A DNA stretch of 64,000 nt from Pseudomonas taeanensis MS-3 (GTDB lineage Bacteria; Pseudomonadota; Gammaproteobacteria; Pseudomonadales; Pseudomonadaceae). Position numbers and translations under genes: made by a program. Of this stretch, positions 43,303-51,563 are shown piece after piece. Positions within the stretch are counted from its first letter, which is position 1; every line of letters begins with the position of its first letter. Below the pieces are notes generated by a model. The model did no database searches, was not told the origin of the DNA, and saw nothing but the letters and a program-made list of their open reading frames with translations. The stretch covers positions 550,901 to 614,900 of the forward strand of contig NZ_AWSQ01000002.1 in the NCBI RefSeq assembly GCF_000498575.2, read 5' to 3'.

Positions 43303-45144
43303 TTACTCCACGCCGACGAAACCACCGGTCTGGTGCTGCCAGAGGCGGGCGTAGAGACCGCCGTGGGCGATCAGCTGGCCGTGCGTGCCGCTCTCGACAA
43401 TACGCCCCTGATCGATCACTACCAGGCGGTCCATGCGCGCAATGGTCGACAGGCGGTGGGCGATGGCAATCACGGTTTTACCTTGCATCAGGCTGTCCAG
43501 GCTCTCCTGGATCGCCGCCTCGACCTCTGAGTCCAGCGCCGAGGTGGCTTCGTCGAGCACCAGGATTGGCGCGTCTTTCAGCAGCACGCGAGCGATGGCG
43601 ATGCGCTGACGCTGGCCGCCGGACAGTTTGACCCCGCGTTCGCCGACCTTGGCATCGAAGCCGCGGCCACCCTGATTGTCGTCCAGCTGGGCGATGAAGC
43701 TATTGGCGCGCGCCTTGTGTACGGCCGCGTGGAGCTCCGCCTCGCTGGCGTCGGGCTTGCCGTAGCGCAGGTTGTCGCGAATCGAGCGGTGCAGCAGTGA
43801 GGTGTCCTGGGTGACCACGCCGATCTGCGCGCGCAGGCTTTCCTGGGTCACTGCGGCGATGTCCTGGTCGTCGATCAGAATGCGTCCGGCCTGCAGGTCG
43901 TACAGGCGCAGCAGCAGGCTGACCAGGGTCGACTTGCCCGCTCCCGATGGGCCGACCAGGCCGATTTTCTCGCCGGGGTGTACCTGCAGGTCCAGGCCGT
44001 CGATCACCCCGGAGGTCTTGCCATAGTGGAAGTGAATGGCGTCGAAGTGCACGGCGCCACGCTGCACCTTGAGTGGCTGCGCGCCTGTCCGGTCGAGCAG
44101 GTGGCAAGGCTGGACGATGGTCTGCATGCCGTCCTGCACGGTGCCGACGTTTTCGAAGATGCCGTTGACCACCCACATGATCCACTCGGCCATGTTGTTG
44201 ATGCGGATCACCAGGCCAATCGCCAGGGCGATGGCGCCGGTGCTGATCAGCTCCTGGCTCCACAGCCACAGGGCCAATGTGCCGGTGCTGGCGATCAGCA
44301 GGCCGTTGAGGCAGGTAACACTGAAGTCCAGGGCGGTGACGGTGCGGGTCTGCAGGCGCACCTTGTCGAGCAGGTCCTGCATGGCGGTGCGGGCGTAGCC
44401 TTCCTCCTCGCGGGTGTGGGCGAACAGCTTCAAGGTCATGATGTTGGTGTAGCCGTCCACCACCCGGCCCATCAAGGTGGAACGCGCCGCCGAGGCGGTG
44501 GCCGAGCGCTGTTTGATCAGCGGCACGAAGTGCCGCAGCAGCAGGCAGTAGCCGAGAATCCACAGCAACAGCGGCAGCATCAGGCGCAAGTCGGCCTCGG
44601 CGAACAGGTAGAGCGCGCTGCCGGCGTAGACCAGCACGTGCCAGAGCGCATCGACCACCTGCAGGGCGGAGTCGCGCAGGGCCGGGCCGGTCTGCATGAT
44701 GCGTTGGGCGATGCGCCCGGCGAAGTCGTTCTGGAAGAAACTCAGGCTCTGCTTGAGCACATAACGGTGGTTCTGCCAGCGCACCAGGTTGGTCAGGTTG
44801 GGGGTGATCGCCTGGTTGGCTAGCAGGTCGTGCAGGCCGAAGACCAGCGGACGCAGGATCATCGCGACCAGCAGCATCCACAGCAGTTCGCCCCGGTACT
44901 GGCTGAAGAAGGCGCTGCTCGGCGTGGCTTGAGTCATGTCGATCAGTCGGCCGAGAAAGCTGAACAGCGCCACCTCGATCAGGGCGGCGAAGAAGCCGAC
45001 CACCAGCACGGCGATCAGCAGCGGCCAGGCCTGGCGCAGGTAATGCGCGTAGAACGGCAGAACGCCTTGCGGCGGCTCAAGCTCGGGGCTGGCTTTGAAT
45101 ACGTCGAGCAGGGCTTCGAAGCGGCGAAACAGCATGTCAGGCAT
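43303..45144 (-). CDS. ABC exporter, fused permease and ATPase (MsbA-like)
   Basis: This encodes 613 residues. An N-terminal six-helix membrane domain (about residues 30-330) is followed by an ATPase domain with Walker A LVGPSGAGKSTLVSLLLRLY (~residues 398-417), the signature KLSGGQRQRIAIARVLLKDA and Walker B LVLDEATSALDSEVEAAIQE. The layout is that of lipid or multidrug half-transporter exporters, which act as homodimers. The substrate is not evident. It is a monocistronic gene; the next gene upstream on its strand lies more than 700 bp away. Codon use is normal for the window. Confidence 0.92.
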   Translation of the reverse strand: MPDMLFRRFEALLDVFKASPELEPPQGVLPFYAHYLRQAWPLLIAVLVVGFFAALIEVALFSFLGRLIDMTQATPSSAFFSQYRGELLWMLLVAMILRPLVFGLHDLLANQAITPNLTNLVRWQNHRYVLKQSLSFFQNDFAGRIAQRIMQTGPALRDSALQVVDALWHVLVYAGSALYLFAEADLRLMLPLLLWILGYCLLLRHFVPLIKQRSATASAARSTLMGRVVDGYTNIMTLKLFAHTREEEGYARTAMQDLLDKVRLQTRTVTALDFSVTCLNGLLIASTGTLALWLWSQELISTGAIALAIGLVIRINNMAEWIMWVVNGIFENVGTVQDGMQTIVQPCHLLDRTGAQPLKVQRGAVHFDAIHFHYGKTSGVIDGLDLQVHPGEKIGLVGPSGAGKSTLVSLLLRLYDLQAGRILIDDQDIAAVTQESLRAQIGVVTQDTSLLHRSIRDNLRYGKPDASEAELHAAVHKARANSFIAQLDDNQGGRGFDAKVGERGVKLSGGQRQRIAIARVLLKDAPILVLDEATSALDSEVEAAIQESLDSLMQGKTVIAIAHRLSTIARMDRLVVIDQGRIVESGTHGQLIAHGGLYARLWQHQTGGFVGVE

Positions 45145-45290
45145 CCTGCCTTGGTGGTGGGCTGAATGCTGATTCTATCCCTTTAAAGCGAGTGCGCTCG
45201 CAAAGCAGCCGAGTCGCCCAGATGCACTCAGCGGCACTGTTTGTGTTACCGATTGGGGCGGGTTGTGTTCGGGGCAGGTTCTGGCCTGTA

Positions 45291-45311
45291 GGGTGGGCTT
45301 GGAGCCCACCC
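45291..45311. repeat. REP-like inverted repeat downstream of ppiA
   Basis: GGGTGGGCT (45291-45299), loop TGG, AGCCCACCC (45303-45311), preceded by GTA. The GTAGGGTGGGCT motif is one I have met dispersed in pseudomonad genomes. It lies 12 bp from the ppiA stop and could also act as a terminator. Confidence 0.6.
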
Positions 45312-45323
45312 GAGGAGGGAGGG

Positions 45324-45878
45324 TTACAGGCGCTTGGCTTCGAGAATCAGGACCGGCTTGTTCGGCACGTTCTGCTGACCCGCGCGGTTGCCGGTAGGCA
45401 CCTGGGCGATCTGGTCGACCACTTCCATGCCGCGCACTACCTTGCCGAACACGGCATAGCCGAAATCACGGCTGCCATGGTCGAGGAAGGCGTTGTCCTT
45501 GTGGTTGATGAAGAACTGGCTGGTGGCCGAGTCGCGCACTTGGGTACGGGCCATGGCCAGGGTACCGCGCACATTGTGCAGGCCGTTGTCGGCTTCGTTC
45601 TTGATCGGTGCGCGGGTCTGCTTCTGTTGCAGGTCGGCATCGAAACCACCGCCCTGGACCATGAAGCCCGGGATCACGCGGTGGAACTGGGTGCCAGCGT
45701 AATAGCCGCTGTCCACGTAACCGAGAAAATTCTCCACGCTGATTGGGGCTTTGTCGGCGGCCAGTTCGATTTCGATTTCGCCGAGGCTGGTGGTCAGCAG
45801 TACTTTCGGGTTCTCCGCAGCCAGCAGGCTGGTGGCGAACAGCAGGGAGCAGGCGGCGAGGGCGAGTTTCTTCAACAT
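45324..45878 (-). CDS. ppiA: periplasmic cyclophilin-type peptidyl-prolyl isomerase
   Basis: This encodes 184 residues. A signal peptide ([20 protein letters not shown]) is followed by a cyclophilin domain: [20 protein letters not shown], the catalytic loop [40 protein letters not shown] and [20 protein letters not shown]. Cyclophilins isomerise proline peptide bonds, here of exported proteins. It overlaps the end of the upstream alpha/beta-hydrolase gene by seven bases, and the two appear to be an operon. Confidence 0.93.
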   Translation of the reverse strand: MLKKLALAACSLLFATSLLAAENPKVLLTTSLGEIEIELAADKAPISVENFLGYVDSGYYAGTQFHRVIPGFMVQGGGFDADLQQKQTRAPIKNEADNGLHNVRGTLAMARTQVRDSATSQFFINHKDNAFLDHGSRDFGYAVFGKVVRGMEVVDQIAQVPTGNRAGQQNVPNKPVLILEAKRL

Positions 45879-46696
45879 GCTTTTGGGTCCTTAAGGGGAG
45901 TGGGTGCGGCCTGTTCGACTTCGGCGAGGAAGGCCAGCAGGTGGCTATTGAAACACTGTGGTTGATCCAGTGGTGTGGCGTGACGCGAATCTTCGATCAC
46001 CAGCAGCCGCGCGTTGGGCAGTTCCTTGACGTAAGCGGCCTTCTGCGCCACCGGGGTGTAATCGCGGTCGGCGCTGATCACCAGAGTAGGACAGGTGATG
46101 CGCGCCAGGCGTTCCCGTACGCCCCAGCCGATAATTGCGTCGAGGCTGGCGAGGTAGGCGCGTTTGTCGTTTTGCGGCCAGCGCGCTTCGATCTTCTGGC
46201 GAAGCTCGGCCTGTTCGGGCTTGGGAAACAGCATCTTGCCCAGGGCCTTGGCGATGGTCTCCAGGCTGAGCAGGCGTGACAGGCTCCAGCGCTTGGCGAT
46301 TTCCAGGTAGTCGCGCGGGCTTTTCGCCTTCACTTCCGGCCCGCTGTTGACGATGCACAGGCTCTTGAGCAGTTCTGGGCGCTCGACGCCGAGCTGAAAA
46401 CCGATCATGCCGCCCATGGAGATGCCGACCAGGTGCACTGCATCGAGCTGGCAGTGCTCGATCAACGCCGCCACGTCCTCGGCAAAACCGGCGATGCTGT
46501 AGCGCTCGCTTGGCTTGTCGGAGCGGCCGTGGCCGCGTATGTCGAGAGCGATCACTCGATAATGAGCGGCCAGCGCGGGGATTTGGTATTCCCAGTCGCG
46601 GGTGCTCGAACCCAGGCCATGGACCAGCAGTACCGGCGCTCCGTGACCGTACTCTTCGTAGTGCAGTTGGCAACCGTCGTAATCGAAATAGGGCAT
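45872..46696 (-). CDS. alpha/beta-hydrolase
   Basis: This encodes 274 residues of the alpha/beta-hydrolase fold. The oxyanion motif [16 protein letters not shown] (~residues 24-39), [20 protein letters not shown], the nucleophile elbow [16 protein letters not shown] (Ser ~residue 94), [13 protein letters not shown] (Asp) and [17 protein letters not shown] (His) are in order. It resembles esterase/lactonase members such as 3-oxoadipate enol-lactonase-like proteins, but the substrate is not fixed. The start at 46696 has ACG-TT and no strong ribosome site. A LysR gene lies 14 bp upstream on the same strand. Confidence 0.9.
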   Translation of the reverse strand: MPYFDYDGCQLHYEEYGHGAPVLLVHGLGSSTRDWEYQIPALAAHYRVIALDIRGHGRSDKPSERYSIAGFAEDVAALIEHCQLDAVHLVGISMGGMIGFQLGVERPELLKSLCIVNSGPEVKAKSPRDYLEIAKRWSLSRLLSLETIAKALGKMLFPKPEQAELRQKIEARWPQNDKRAYLASLDAIIGWGVRERLARITCPTLVISADRDYTPVAQKAAYVKELPNARLLVIEDSRHATPLDQPQCFNSHLLAFLAEVEQAAPTPLKDPKAC

Positions 46697-46709
46697 GGCT
46701 AACGTCCTG

Positions 46710-47639
46710 TCAGGCGGGGGGCTGCGGCGCGGCAAAGGCGGCATTCAACGGTGCGGCATCGAATCGCTGAATCAGTTCAACGAGAATTTCTGCGGCCGGG
46801 CCAAGCGGTTTGTCCTTGTCCGAATACAGGTAGAACTGTGGGTTGCGGCTGCCGCCCTGATCCAGCGGCAACGGCTTGAGCAGGCCGTCATTCAGTTCGC
46901 GTTCGATCATGTGCCGGGGCAGCCAGGCGAAGCCCAGACCACTGCCGACGAAGGTGGCAGCGGTGGCCAGGCTGCCCACCGTCCAGCGCTGTTCGGCGCC
47001 GAGCCAGCCGACATCGCGTGGCTGCTGTCGGCCGGAGTCACGGATCACCACCTGCATCTGGGTTTCCAGATCCTGGAAGCTCAGTTCGCGTTGTAAACGA
47101 TGCAGCGGATGATCGGGGTGAGCGACGGCGATGAACTCCACCGAACTCATCTCCGCGCCGAGATAACCGGGAATGCTGTAGCCGCTGATCGCCAGGTCGG
47201 TGACGCCTTCCTTGAGCACTTCCTCGACACCGGACAACACCTCCTCGCGCAGCCGTACCCGGCAGCCGCGACTCTGCGGCATGAAGGCGGTGAGCGCGCG
47301 GACCAGGCGGGCGCTGGGGTAGGCGGCATCGACCACCAGGCGTACTTCAGCTTCCCAGCCTTGCTCCATGTGATGGGCCAGGTCTTCCAGCTGACTGGCC
47401 TGTTTCACCAGTTGTCGCGAACGGCGCAGCAGTACATCGCCGGCTTCGGTGAGCACCGCCTTGCGGCCTTCGATTCGCAACAGCGGCATGCCGAGCTGTT
47501 CCTGCATGCGTGCCACGGTATAGCTGATCGAGGATTGCGAGCGGTGCAGCACCTCGGCGGCCTGGGCAAAACCACCCTGATCGACCACCGCCTGCAGGGT
47601 GCGCCATTGGTCGAGAGTAACGCGGGGCGCTTTCATCAT
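46710..47639 (-). CDS. LysR-family transcriptional regulator
   Basis: This encodes 309 residues. The N-terminal winged helix is RVTLDQWRTLQAVVDQGGFA with QAAEVLHRSQSSISYTVARM; the C-terminal effector domain follows from ~residue 90. The start is ATG 47639 or 47636, both after a GGAGGCG ribosome site; a reading to 47684 is discarded. It is transcribed toward the hydrolase/ppiA pair and is divergent from a small secreted protein gene, with azoR a little further on. Either set could be its target. Effector unknown. Confidence 0.9.
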   Translation of the reverse strand: MMKAPRVTLDQWRTLQAVVDQGGFAQAAEVLHRSQSSISYTVARMQEQLGMPLLRIEGRKAVLTEAGDVLLRRSRQLVKQASQLEDLAHHMEQGWEAEVRLVVDAAYPSARLVRALTAFMPQSRGCRVRLREEVLSGVEEVLKEGVTDLAISGYSIPGYLGAEMSSVEFIAVAHPDHPLHRLQRELSFQDLETQMQVVIRDSGRQQPRDVGWLGAEQRWTVGSLATAATFVGSGLGFAWLPRHMIERELNDGLLKPLPLDQGGSRNPQFYLYSDKDKPLGPAAEILVELIQRFDAAPLNAAFAAPQPPA

Positions 47640-47729
47640 CGCCTCCTGTAAACCTGAGATGTCGCGCTGCTGGGTGCACAGCACGGCGAACTCGCCCTAA
47701 ACTGGCAGTCCCTTGTTGGAGACTGCCGC

Positions 47730-48044
47730 ATGAAAAAAATCTGTTGTGCCTTGATCGCTCTGCTGCCGCTGACTGCTCTCGCCTACCCGATCGAGGTGGA
47801 GAAACAGCTCAATGGCGCCGAGGTGTCGGTCACCACTCAGGAAATCGACCACAACATGGGCGCTGTGCTGCTCTACAACTACGGCCAGACCGATGCGCAC
47901 TGTAAGGCCGTGTTTCGCAATGGCCCCGAAGTGCCGCGTACCCGCCAGGTGCTGCTGGCAGCAGGGGAGAGCAGCAACATGACGGTCAAGTTCGCGCGCA
48001 GCATCATCAAATTGCGCGCTAAGTTGACCTGCGACCTCAAATAA
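47730..48044 (+). CDS. small secreted protein of unknown function
   Basis: This encodes 104 residues. A signal peptide (MKKICCALIALLPLTALA) is followed by a beta-rich mature domain (YPIEVEKQLNGAEVSVTTQE, MGAVLLYNYGQTDAHCKAVF) with two Cys near HCKAVF and LTCDLK that could pair. It looks like a periplasmic immunoglobulin-like or copper-chaperone-like fold, but I do not recognise the family with confidence. It is divergent from the LysR gene across 90 bp and upstream of azoR by 163 bp. Confidence 0.7.
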   Translation: MKKICCALIALLPLTALAYPIEVEKQLNGAEVSVTTQEIDHNMGAVLLYNYGQTDAHCKAVFRNGPEVPRTRQVLLAAGESSNMTVKFARSIIKLRAKLTCDLK

Positions 48045-48094
48045 GGGGTGCGCGATGATGTTGGTGTCAAGATTGAGCCTAGTGTGGGATTAAC

Positions 48095-48121
48095 TATAAA
48101 TCAACTTTATTGATGTTTATA
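48095..48121 (+). promoter_or_regulatory. AT-rich near-palindrome upstream of azoR
   Basis: TATAAATCAA (48095-48104) is mirrored by TTGATGTTTATA (48110-48121) with two extra bases. The site stands out in GC-rich DNA and lies 87 bp before the azoR start. It could be the operator of the nearby LysR regulator or another repressor. Confidence 0.4.
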
Positions 48122-48207
48122 GGCGATTTTTTGCGCTTTTTAATCGATATTGATGCTCATATTCTCTGTCCATCGACGTTCACTAACCCCTCGATGGAGC
48201 AAAATTC

Positions 48208-48807
48208 ATGGCTAACGTCCTCGTAATCGAAAGCAGCGCCCGCCAGCAGGGTTCGGTTTCTCGCCAACTCACCGAGCAGTTCATTGCCCACTGGCAAGCT
48301 GCTCACCCGGCTGATCGGGTCACCGTGCGTGACTTGGCGGTCAATCAGGTGCCGCATCTGGATGCCAACCTGCTGGGTGGCTGGATGACTCCGGCCGAGC
48401 AGCAGAGCGATGCGGAGCAGGCCGCGCTGGCGCTTTCCAACACCCTCACCGATGAAGTGCTGGCCGCCGACGTGCTGGTGCTGGCCGCGCCGATGTACAA
48501 CTTCACCATTCCCAGCACCTTGAAGGCCTGGTTGGACCATGTGCTGCGGGCCGGGGTGACTTTCAAATACACCGAAACCGGTCCGCAGGGCTTGCTCAGT
48601 GGTAAGCGCGCCTTCGTGCTGACCGCGCGCGGCGGTATCTATGCCGGCGGCAGCATGGATCATCAGGAACCTTACCTGCGTCAGGCCCTGGGCTTTATCG
48701 GGGTTCACGACGTCAGCTTCATCCATGCCGAGGGTCTCAACCTGGGCGCTGAGTTCCTGGAAAAAGGTTTGGCCGAGGCGAAGGCGCAGCTGGCTCAAGT
48801 GGCCTAA
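48208..48807 (+). CDS. azoR: FMN-dependent NADH-azoreductase
   Basis: This encodes 199 residues, the normal length of AzoR. It reduces quinones and azo compounds with NADH in a two-electron step that guards against thiol and quinone stress. Motifs are IESSARQQGSVSRQLTEQFI (FMN phosphate loop, ~residues 7-26), APMYNFTIPSTLKAWLDHVL (~residues 94-113) and TARGGIYAGGSMDHQEPYL. The start has AGC-AAAATTC upstream, with GGAGC a few bases earlier. It is monocistronic, with a terminator after. Confidence 0.94.
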   Translation: MANVLVIESSARQQGSVSRQLTEQFIAHWQAAHPADRVTVRDLAVNQVPHLDANLLGGWMTPAEQQSDAEQAALALSNTLTDEVLAADVLVLAAPMYNFTIPSTLKAWLDHVLRAGVTFKYTETGPQGLLSGKRAFVLTARGGIYAGGSMDHQEPYLRQALGFIGVHDVSFIHAEGLNLGAEFLEKGLAEAKAQLAQVA

Positions 48808-48862
48808 TGTTTAAGTAGTACAGCGACTTCCTTCGCGCCCTCCGCTCCTGGGCGCGCACATG

Positions 48863-48900
48863 CCCAGTCGACCCTTTTGATGGGGCGGCTGGGTTTTTTT
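48863..48900 (+). terminator. terminator of azoR
   Basis: CCCAGTCGACCC (48863-48874) pairs imperfectly with GGGGCGGCTGGG (48882-48893) and is followed by seven T residues. It lies 56 bp after the azoR stop. Confidence 0.75.
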
Positions 48901-49041
48901 ATATGGCGTCGCTAGCAGACGGGCGATCTTTCAATGCTTACCCCTCCGGCAGTTCGCGAGTGCTGCGCTGCCCGCACCGCATAAGGCATTGGCCACGCCA
49001 GCATTAACAGGCTAAGGTCGCCGGTTTTCTGCGAGGTGGCC

Positions 49042-49914
49042 ATGCGTTATCTAGTATTCGTGACCCTGCTATGGGCCTTCTCCTTCAGCCTGATCGGCGA
49101 ATACCTGGCCGGTCAGGTGGACAGTTATTTTGCCGTGCTGACGCGCGTGGTTATCGCGGGGCTGGTATTTCTGCCGCTGACCCGTTGGCGCGGGGTGGCG
49201 CCGAGCTTCATTCGCGGCATGTTGCTGATCGGTGCGCTGCAGTTCGGTGTCACTTACGTCTGCCTGTACCTGAGCTTCAGTGTGCTGACGGTGCCGGAGG
49301 TGCTGTTGTTCACCATCCTCACGCCGCTGCACGTGACCTTGATCGAGGATGCCTTCAATCGTCGTTTCAATCCCTGGGCCCTGCTTGCCGCGCTGGTCGC
49401 GGTGGCGGGGGCGGCGGTGATTCGCTACGACCAGATCAGCGCAGACTTCTACCTGGGGTTTGCGCTGCTGCAACTCGCCAATTTCACCTTCGCCGCCGGC
49501 CAAGTGGGCTACAAGCACCTGCTGGCCCGGCACCCTGCGGATGTCCCGCAGTACCGACGTTTTGGCTACTTCTACCTGGGGGCGCTGGCTGTTGCATTGC
49601 CCGCTTTCCTGCTGTTCGGCAACGCCAGCAAGCTGCCCAGCACGACGCTGCAGTGGAGTGTATTGGTCTGGCTCGGACTGGCGGCTTCCGGGCTTGGTCT
49701 TTACTGGTGGAACAAGGGCGCCAGTCTGGTCGATGGCGGCACTCTGGCGGTGATGAATAACGCGCTGGTGCCGGCTGGCTTGCTGGTCAACTTGTTGCTG
49801 TGGAATCGTGATGCCGACCTGCTGCGCCTGAGCCTGGGTGGGGCGGTGATCGGCGTGTCGCTGCTGATGATCCGGCGCAGTAGCAGGCAGCGGCCTGTTA
49901 TGAAGGTGGCGTGA
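49042..49914 (+). CDS. EamA/DMT-family transporter
   Basis: This encodes 290 residues with about ten hydrophobic segments in two EamA repeats (first: RYLVFVTLLWAFSFSLIGEY; second: YLGFALLQLANFTFAAGQVG). The substrate is unknown. The start is the ATG at 49042 with GAGGTG upstream; GTG 49036 is an alternative. The last four bases overlap the next DMT gene's GTG start at 49911, so the two transporters are coupled and may form a heterodimer or act in sequence. Confidence 0.88.
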   Translation: MRYLVFVTLLWAFSFSLIGEYLAGQVDSYFAVLTRVVIAGLVFLPLTRWRGVAPSFIRGMLLIGALQFGVTYVCLYLSFSVLTVPEVLLFTILTPLHVTLIEDAFNRRFNPWALLAALVAVAGAAVIRYDQISADFYLGFALLQLANFTFAAGQVGYKHLLARHPADVPQYRRFGYFYLGALAVALPAFLLFGNASKLPSTTLQWSVLVWLGLAASGLGLYWWNKGASLVDGGTLAVMNNALVPAGLLVNLLLWNRDADLLRLSLGGAVIGVSLLMIRRSSRQRPVMKVA

Positions 49915-50804
49915 TGAATCTGTCTGGACGTGGCGTGGCCTTGTCGGTAATTGCCTCGGTGTTGTTTGCCCTGGTGCCCGGCTATGTGCAGCAACTGGCG
50001 CCGCTGGACGGTGTGCAAGTGTTCGCTCAGCGTGTGCTGTGGTCGATTCCGGCGGTGTTGCTGCTGGTCGCTCTGTCGCGACAATGGACAGTGTTGGCGG
50101 CGGCCTTCGTGCGCCTGCGACATGAGCCGTTATTGCTGGCCGCCTTGCCGTTGGCGGCGCTGATGATGGGCATTCAGTGGGCCTTGTTCGTCTGGGCGCC
50201 CTTGGCCGGACGCATGCTGGATGTGTCGCTGGGCTACTTTTTGCTGCCCTTGGCCATGGTGCTGGTCGGCCGGGTGTTCTACGGTGAGCAGTTGCGTCCG
50301 CTGCAGCAGTTGGCGGTGGCCTGTGCCTTGGTTGGCGTGCTGCATGAACTGTGGCGTACCCAGGCGTTTTCCTGGGTCACTCTGGTCACCGCCCTGGGCT
50401 ATCCGCCGTATTTCATGCTGCGTCGTTGGATGCGCCTGGATGCCTTGTCCGGCTTCGTCCTGGAAATGCTGGTGATGGCGCCGATTGCGGTCTGGCTGAT
50501 CATCGACTGGGGCATCGAGGATGTCTTCACCCTGGCCCCGCAGCTATGGTGGCTGTTGCCGGGGCTGGGCTTGCTCAGCGCCCTGGCGTTCGCCACGATG
50601 ATGGCCTCCAGTCGTCTGCTGCCATTGGGGCTGTTCGGCATTCTCAGCTACGTCGAACCGGTACTGCTGTTCGCGGTTGCGCTGCTGTTTCTCGGCGAGC
50701 ATTTCGACTCGGCGCAATGGCTGACTTACCTGCCGATCTGGTTGGCGGTGATTCTGGTCGGTTGGGACAGCGCGCGACTGCTGCGTAAACAGATGCGTCG
50801 TTGA
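49914..50804 (+). CDS. rarD: RarD-type EamA transporter
   Basis: This encodes 296 residues with ten hydrophobic segments. It begins MNLSGRGVALSVIASVLFAL, with LVPGYVQQLAPLDGVQVFAQ and RVLWSIPAVLLLVALSRQW, the RarD-subfamily N-terminal pattern (PLDG...RxLWSxPxxLL). The second half has ALGYPPYFMLRRWMRLDALS and LGLLSALAFATMMASSRLLP. RarD was named for chloramphenicol sensitivity, but the family substrate is unclear. The GTG at 49911 directly upstream is an equally possible start. It ends before the convergent CigR-like gene. Confidence 0.85.
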   Translation: MNLSGRGVALSVIASVLFALVPGYVQQLAPLDGVQVFAQRVLWSIPAVLLLVALSRQWTVLAAAFVRLRHEPLLLAALPLAALMMGIQWALFVWAPLAGRMLDVSLGYFLLPLAMVLVGRVFYGEQLRPLQQLAVACALVGVLHELWRTQAFSWVTLVTALGYPPYFMLRRWMRLDALSGFVLEMLVMAPIAVWLIIDWGIEDVFTLAPQLWWLLPGLGLLSALAFATMMASSRLLPLGLFGILSYVEPVLLFAVALLFLGEHFDSAQWLTYLPIWLAVILVGWDSARLLRKQMRR

Positions 50805-50943
50805 AAGGTCGGTAGGGCAGGGAGGGCGGGTGTGTATTTCAGGGCGAGTTCGGCGCTTACTCGGTGGTACCTGGCTGGGCAACCTGCACGGCTCGCGGCA
50901 TATGCCGTTTTCCCCTGAGGGTTGTCTGAGCTGGGTCAAGCTT

Positions 50944-50965
50944 GGGCGCCAGATCGAAGGCGCCC
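50944..50965. terminator. hairpin between rarD and the CigR-like gene
   Basis: GGGCGCC (50944-50950) and GGCGCCC (50959-50965) form a 7-bp stem with loop AGATCGAA. There is no T tract, so this is only a possible terminator. Confidence 0.35.
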
Positions 50966-50972
50966 GGACGGA

Positions 50973-51389
50973 TCAGTCCAGCACGTTTCTCAGCACTTCA
51001 TAGATCACCCCAGTGGCAATCGCCACCAGGACCACATTGGTCCCGATCTGTTTCCATTCGTAGCCGTCATAACGCGGCAGTTGGCCGAGCAGGCGGTTGT
51101 CGAAGTTTTTGGCGATGCCCGGCGGCAGCGGCTTGCCGCGTGCGAGGTTCTTGGCGATGCCCGGCGGCAGCGAGCTGGTCGGGCCGATCAGATGGCGGTT
51201 GTCACCGAGGATGATGCGCACGCGGCCAATATCGATAGACGGCCCCTGCAGGTGGATGCCGGCCTCGCCGTTATGACCTGAGCCATGCTTGCCGGCGTTG
51301 TCGTGTTTTGGCGCGGCCAGGGTGTTTTGTGCGGCCAGCAGCATGGCCAGGCCGCTACCGATCAGCAGAGTACGAGAAGAACAGATCAT
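50973..51389 (-). CDS. CigR/RcnB-like secreted protein
   Basis: This encodes 138 residues. A signal peptide (MICSSRTLLIGSGLAMLLAA) is followed by a Gly/His-rich part and a central region with two copies of PPGIAKN (LPPGIAKNLARGKPLPPGIA), then RYDGYEWKQIGTNVVLVAIA with a hydrophobic C-terminal segment (TNVVLVAIATGVIYEVL). It matches the CigR-family pattern I remember; CigR is an anti-virulence regulator in Salmonella, but here a general envelope role is just as likely. The start at 51389 has a GGAGG site; the frame beyond is unsupported. Confidence 0.78.
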   Translation of the reverse strand: MICSSRTLLIGSGLAMLLAAQNTLAAPKHDNAGKHGSGHNGEAGIHLQGPSIDIGRVRIILGDNRHLIGPTSSLPPGIAKNLARGKPLPPGIAKNFDNRLLGQLPRYDGYEWKQIGTNVVLVAIATGVIYEVLRNVLD

Positions 51390-51563
51390 GCAACCTCCAA
51401 GGCCGGATGGGCCGTTATGATGTTGATTGGAGCGCGCGTACGGCTGATTGTTCAAGGCCTTTCAGCGCTATGTTGTGCGGTTACCCACAAAGAAATTCGG
51501 CCGCAGCGCGGGAAACCGTTAGGCTATGCAGCTGATTTCCGTTTTTCGTCGAGGTTAACCCCC

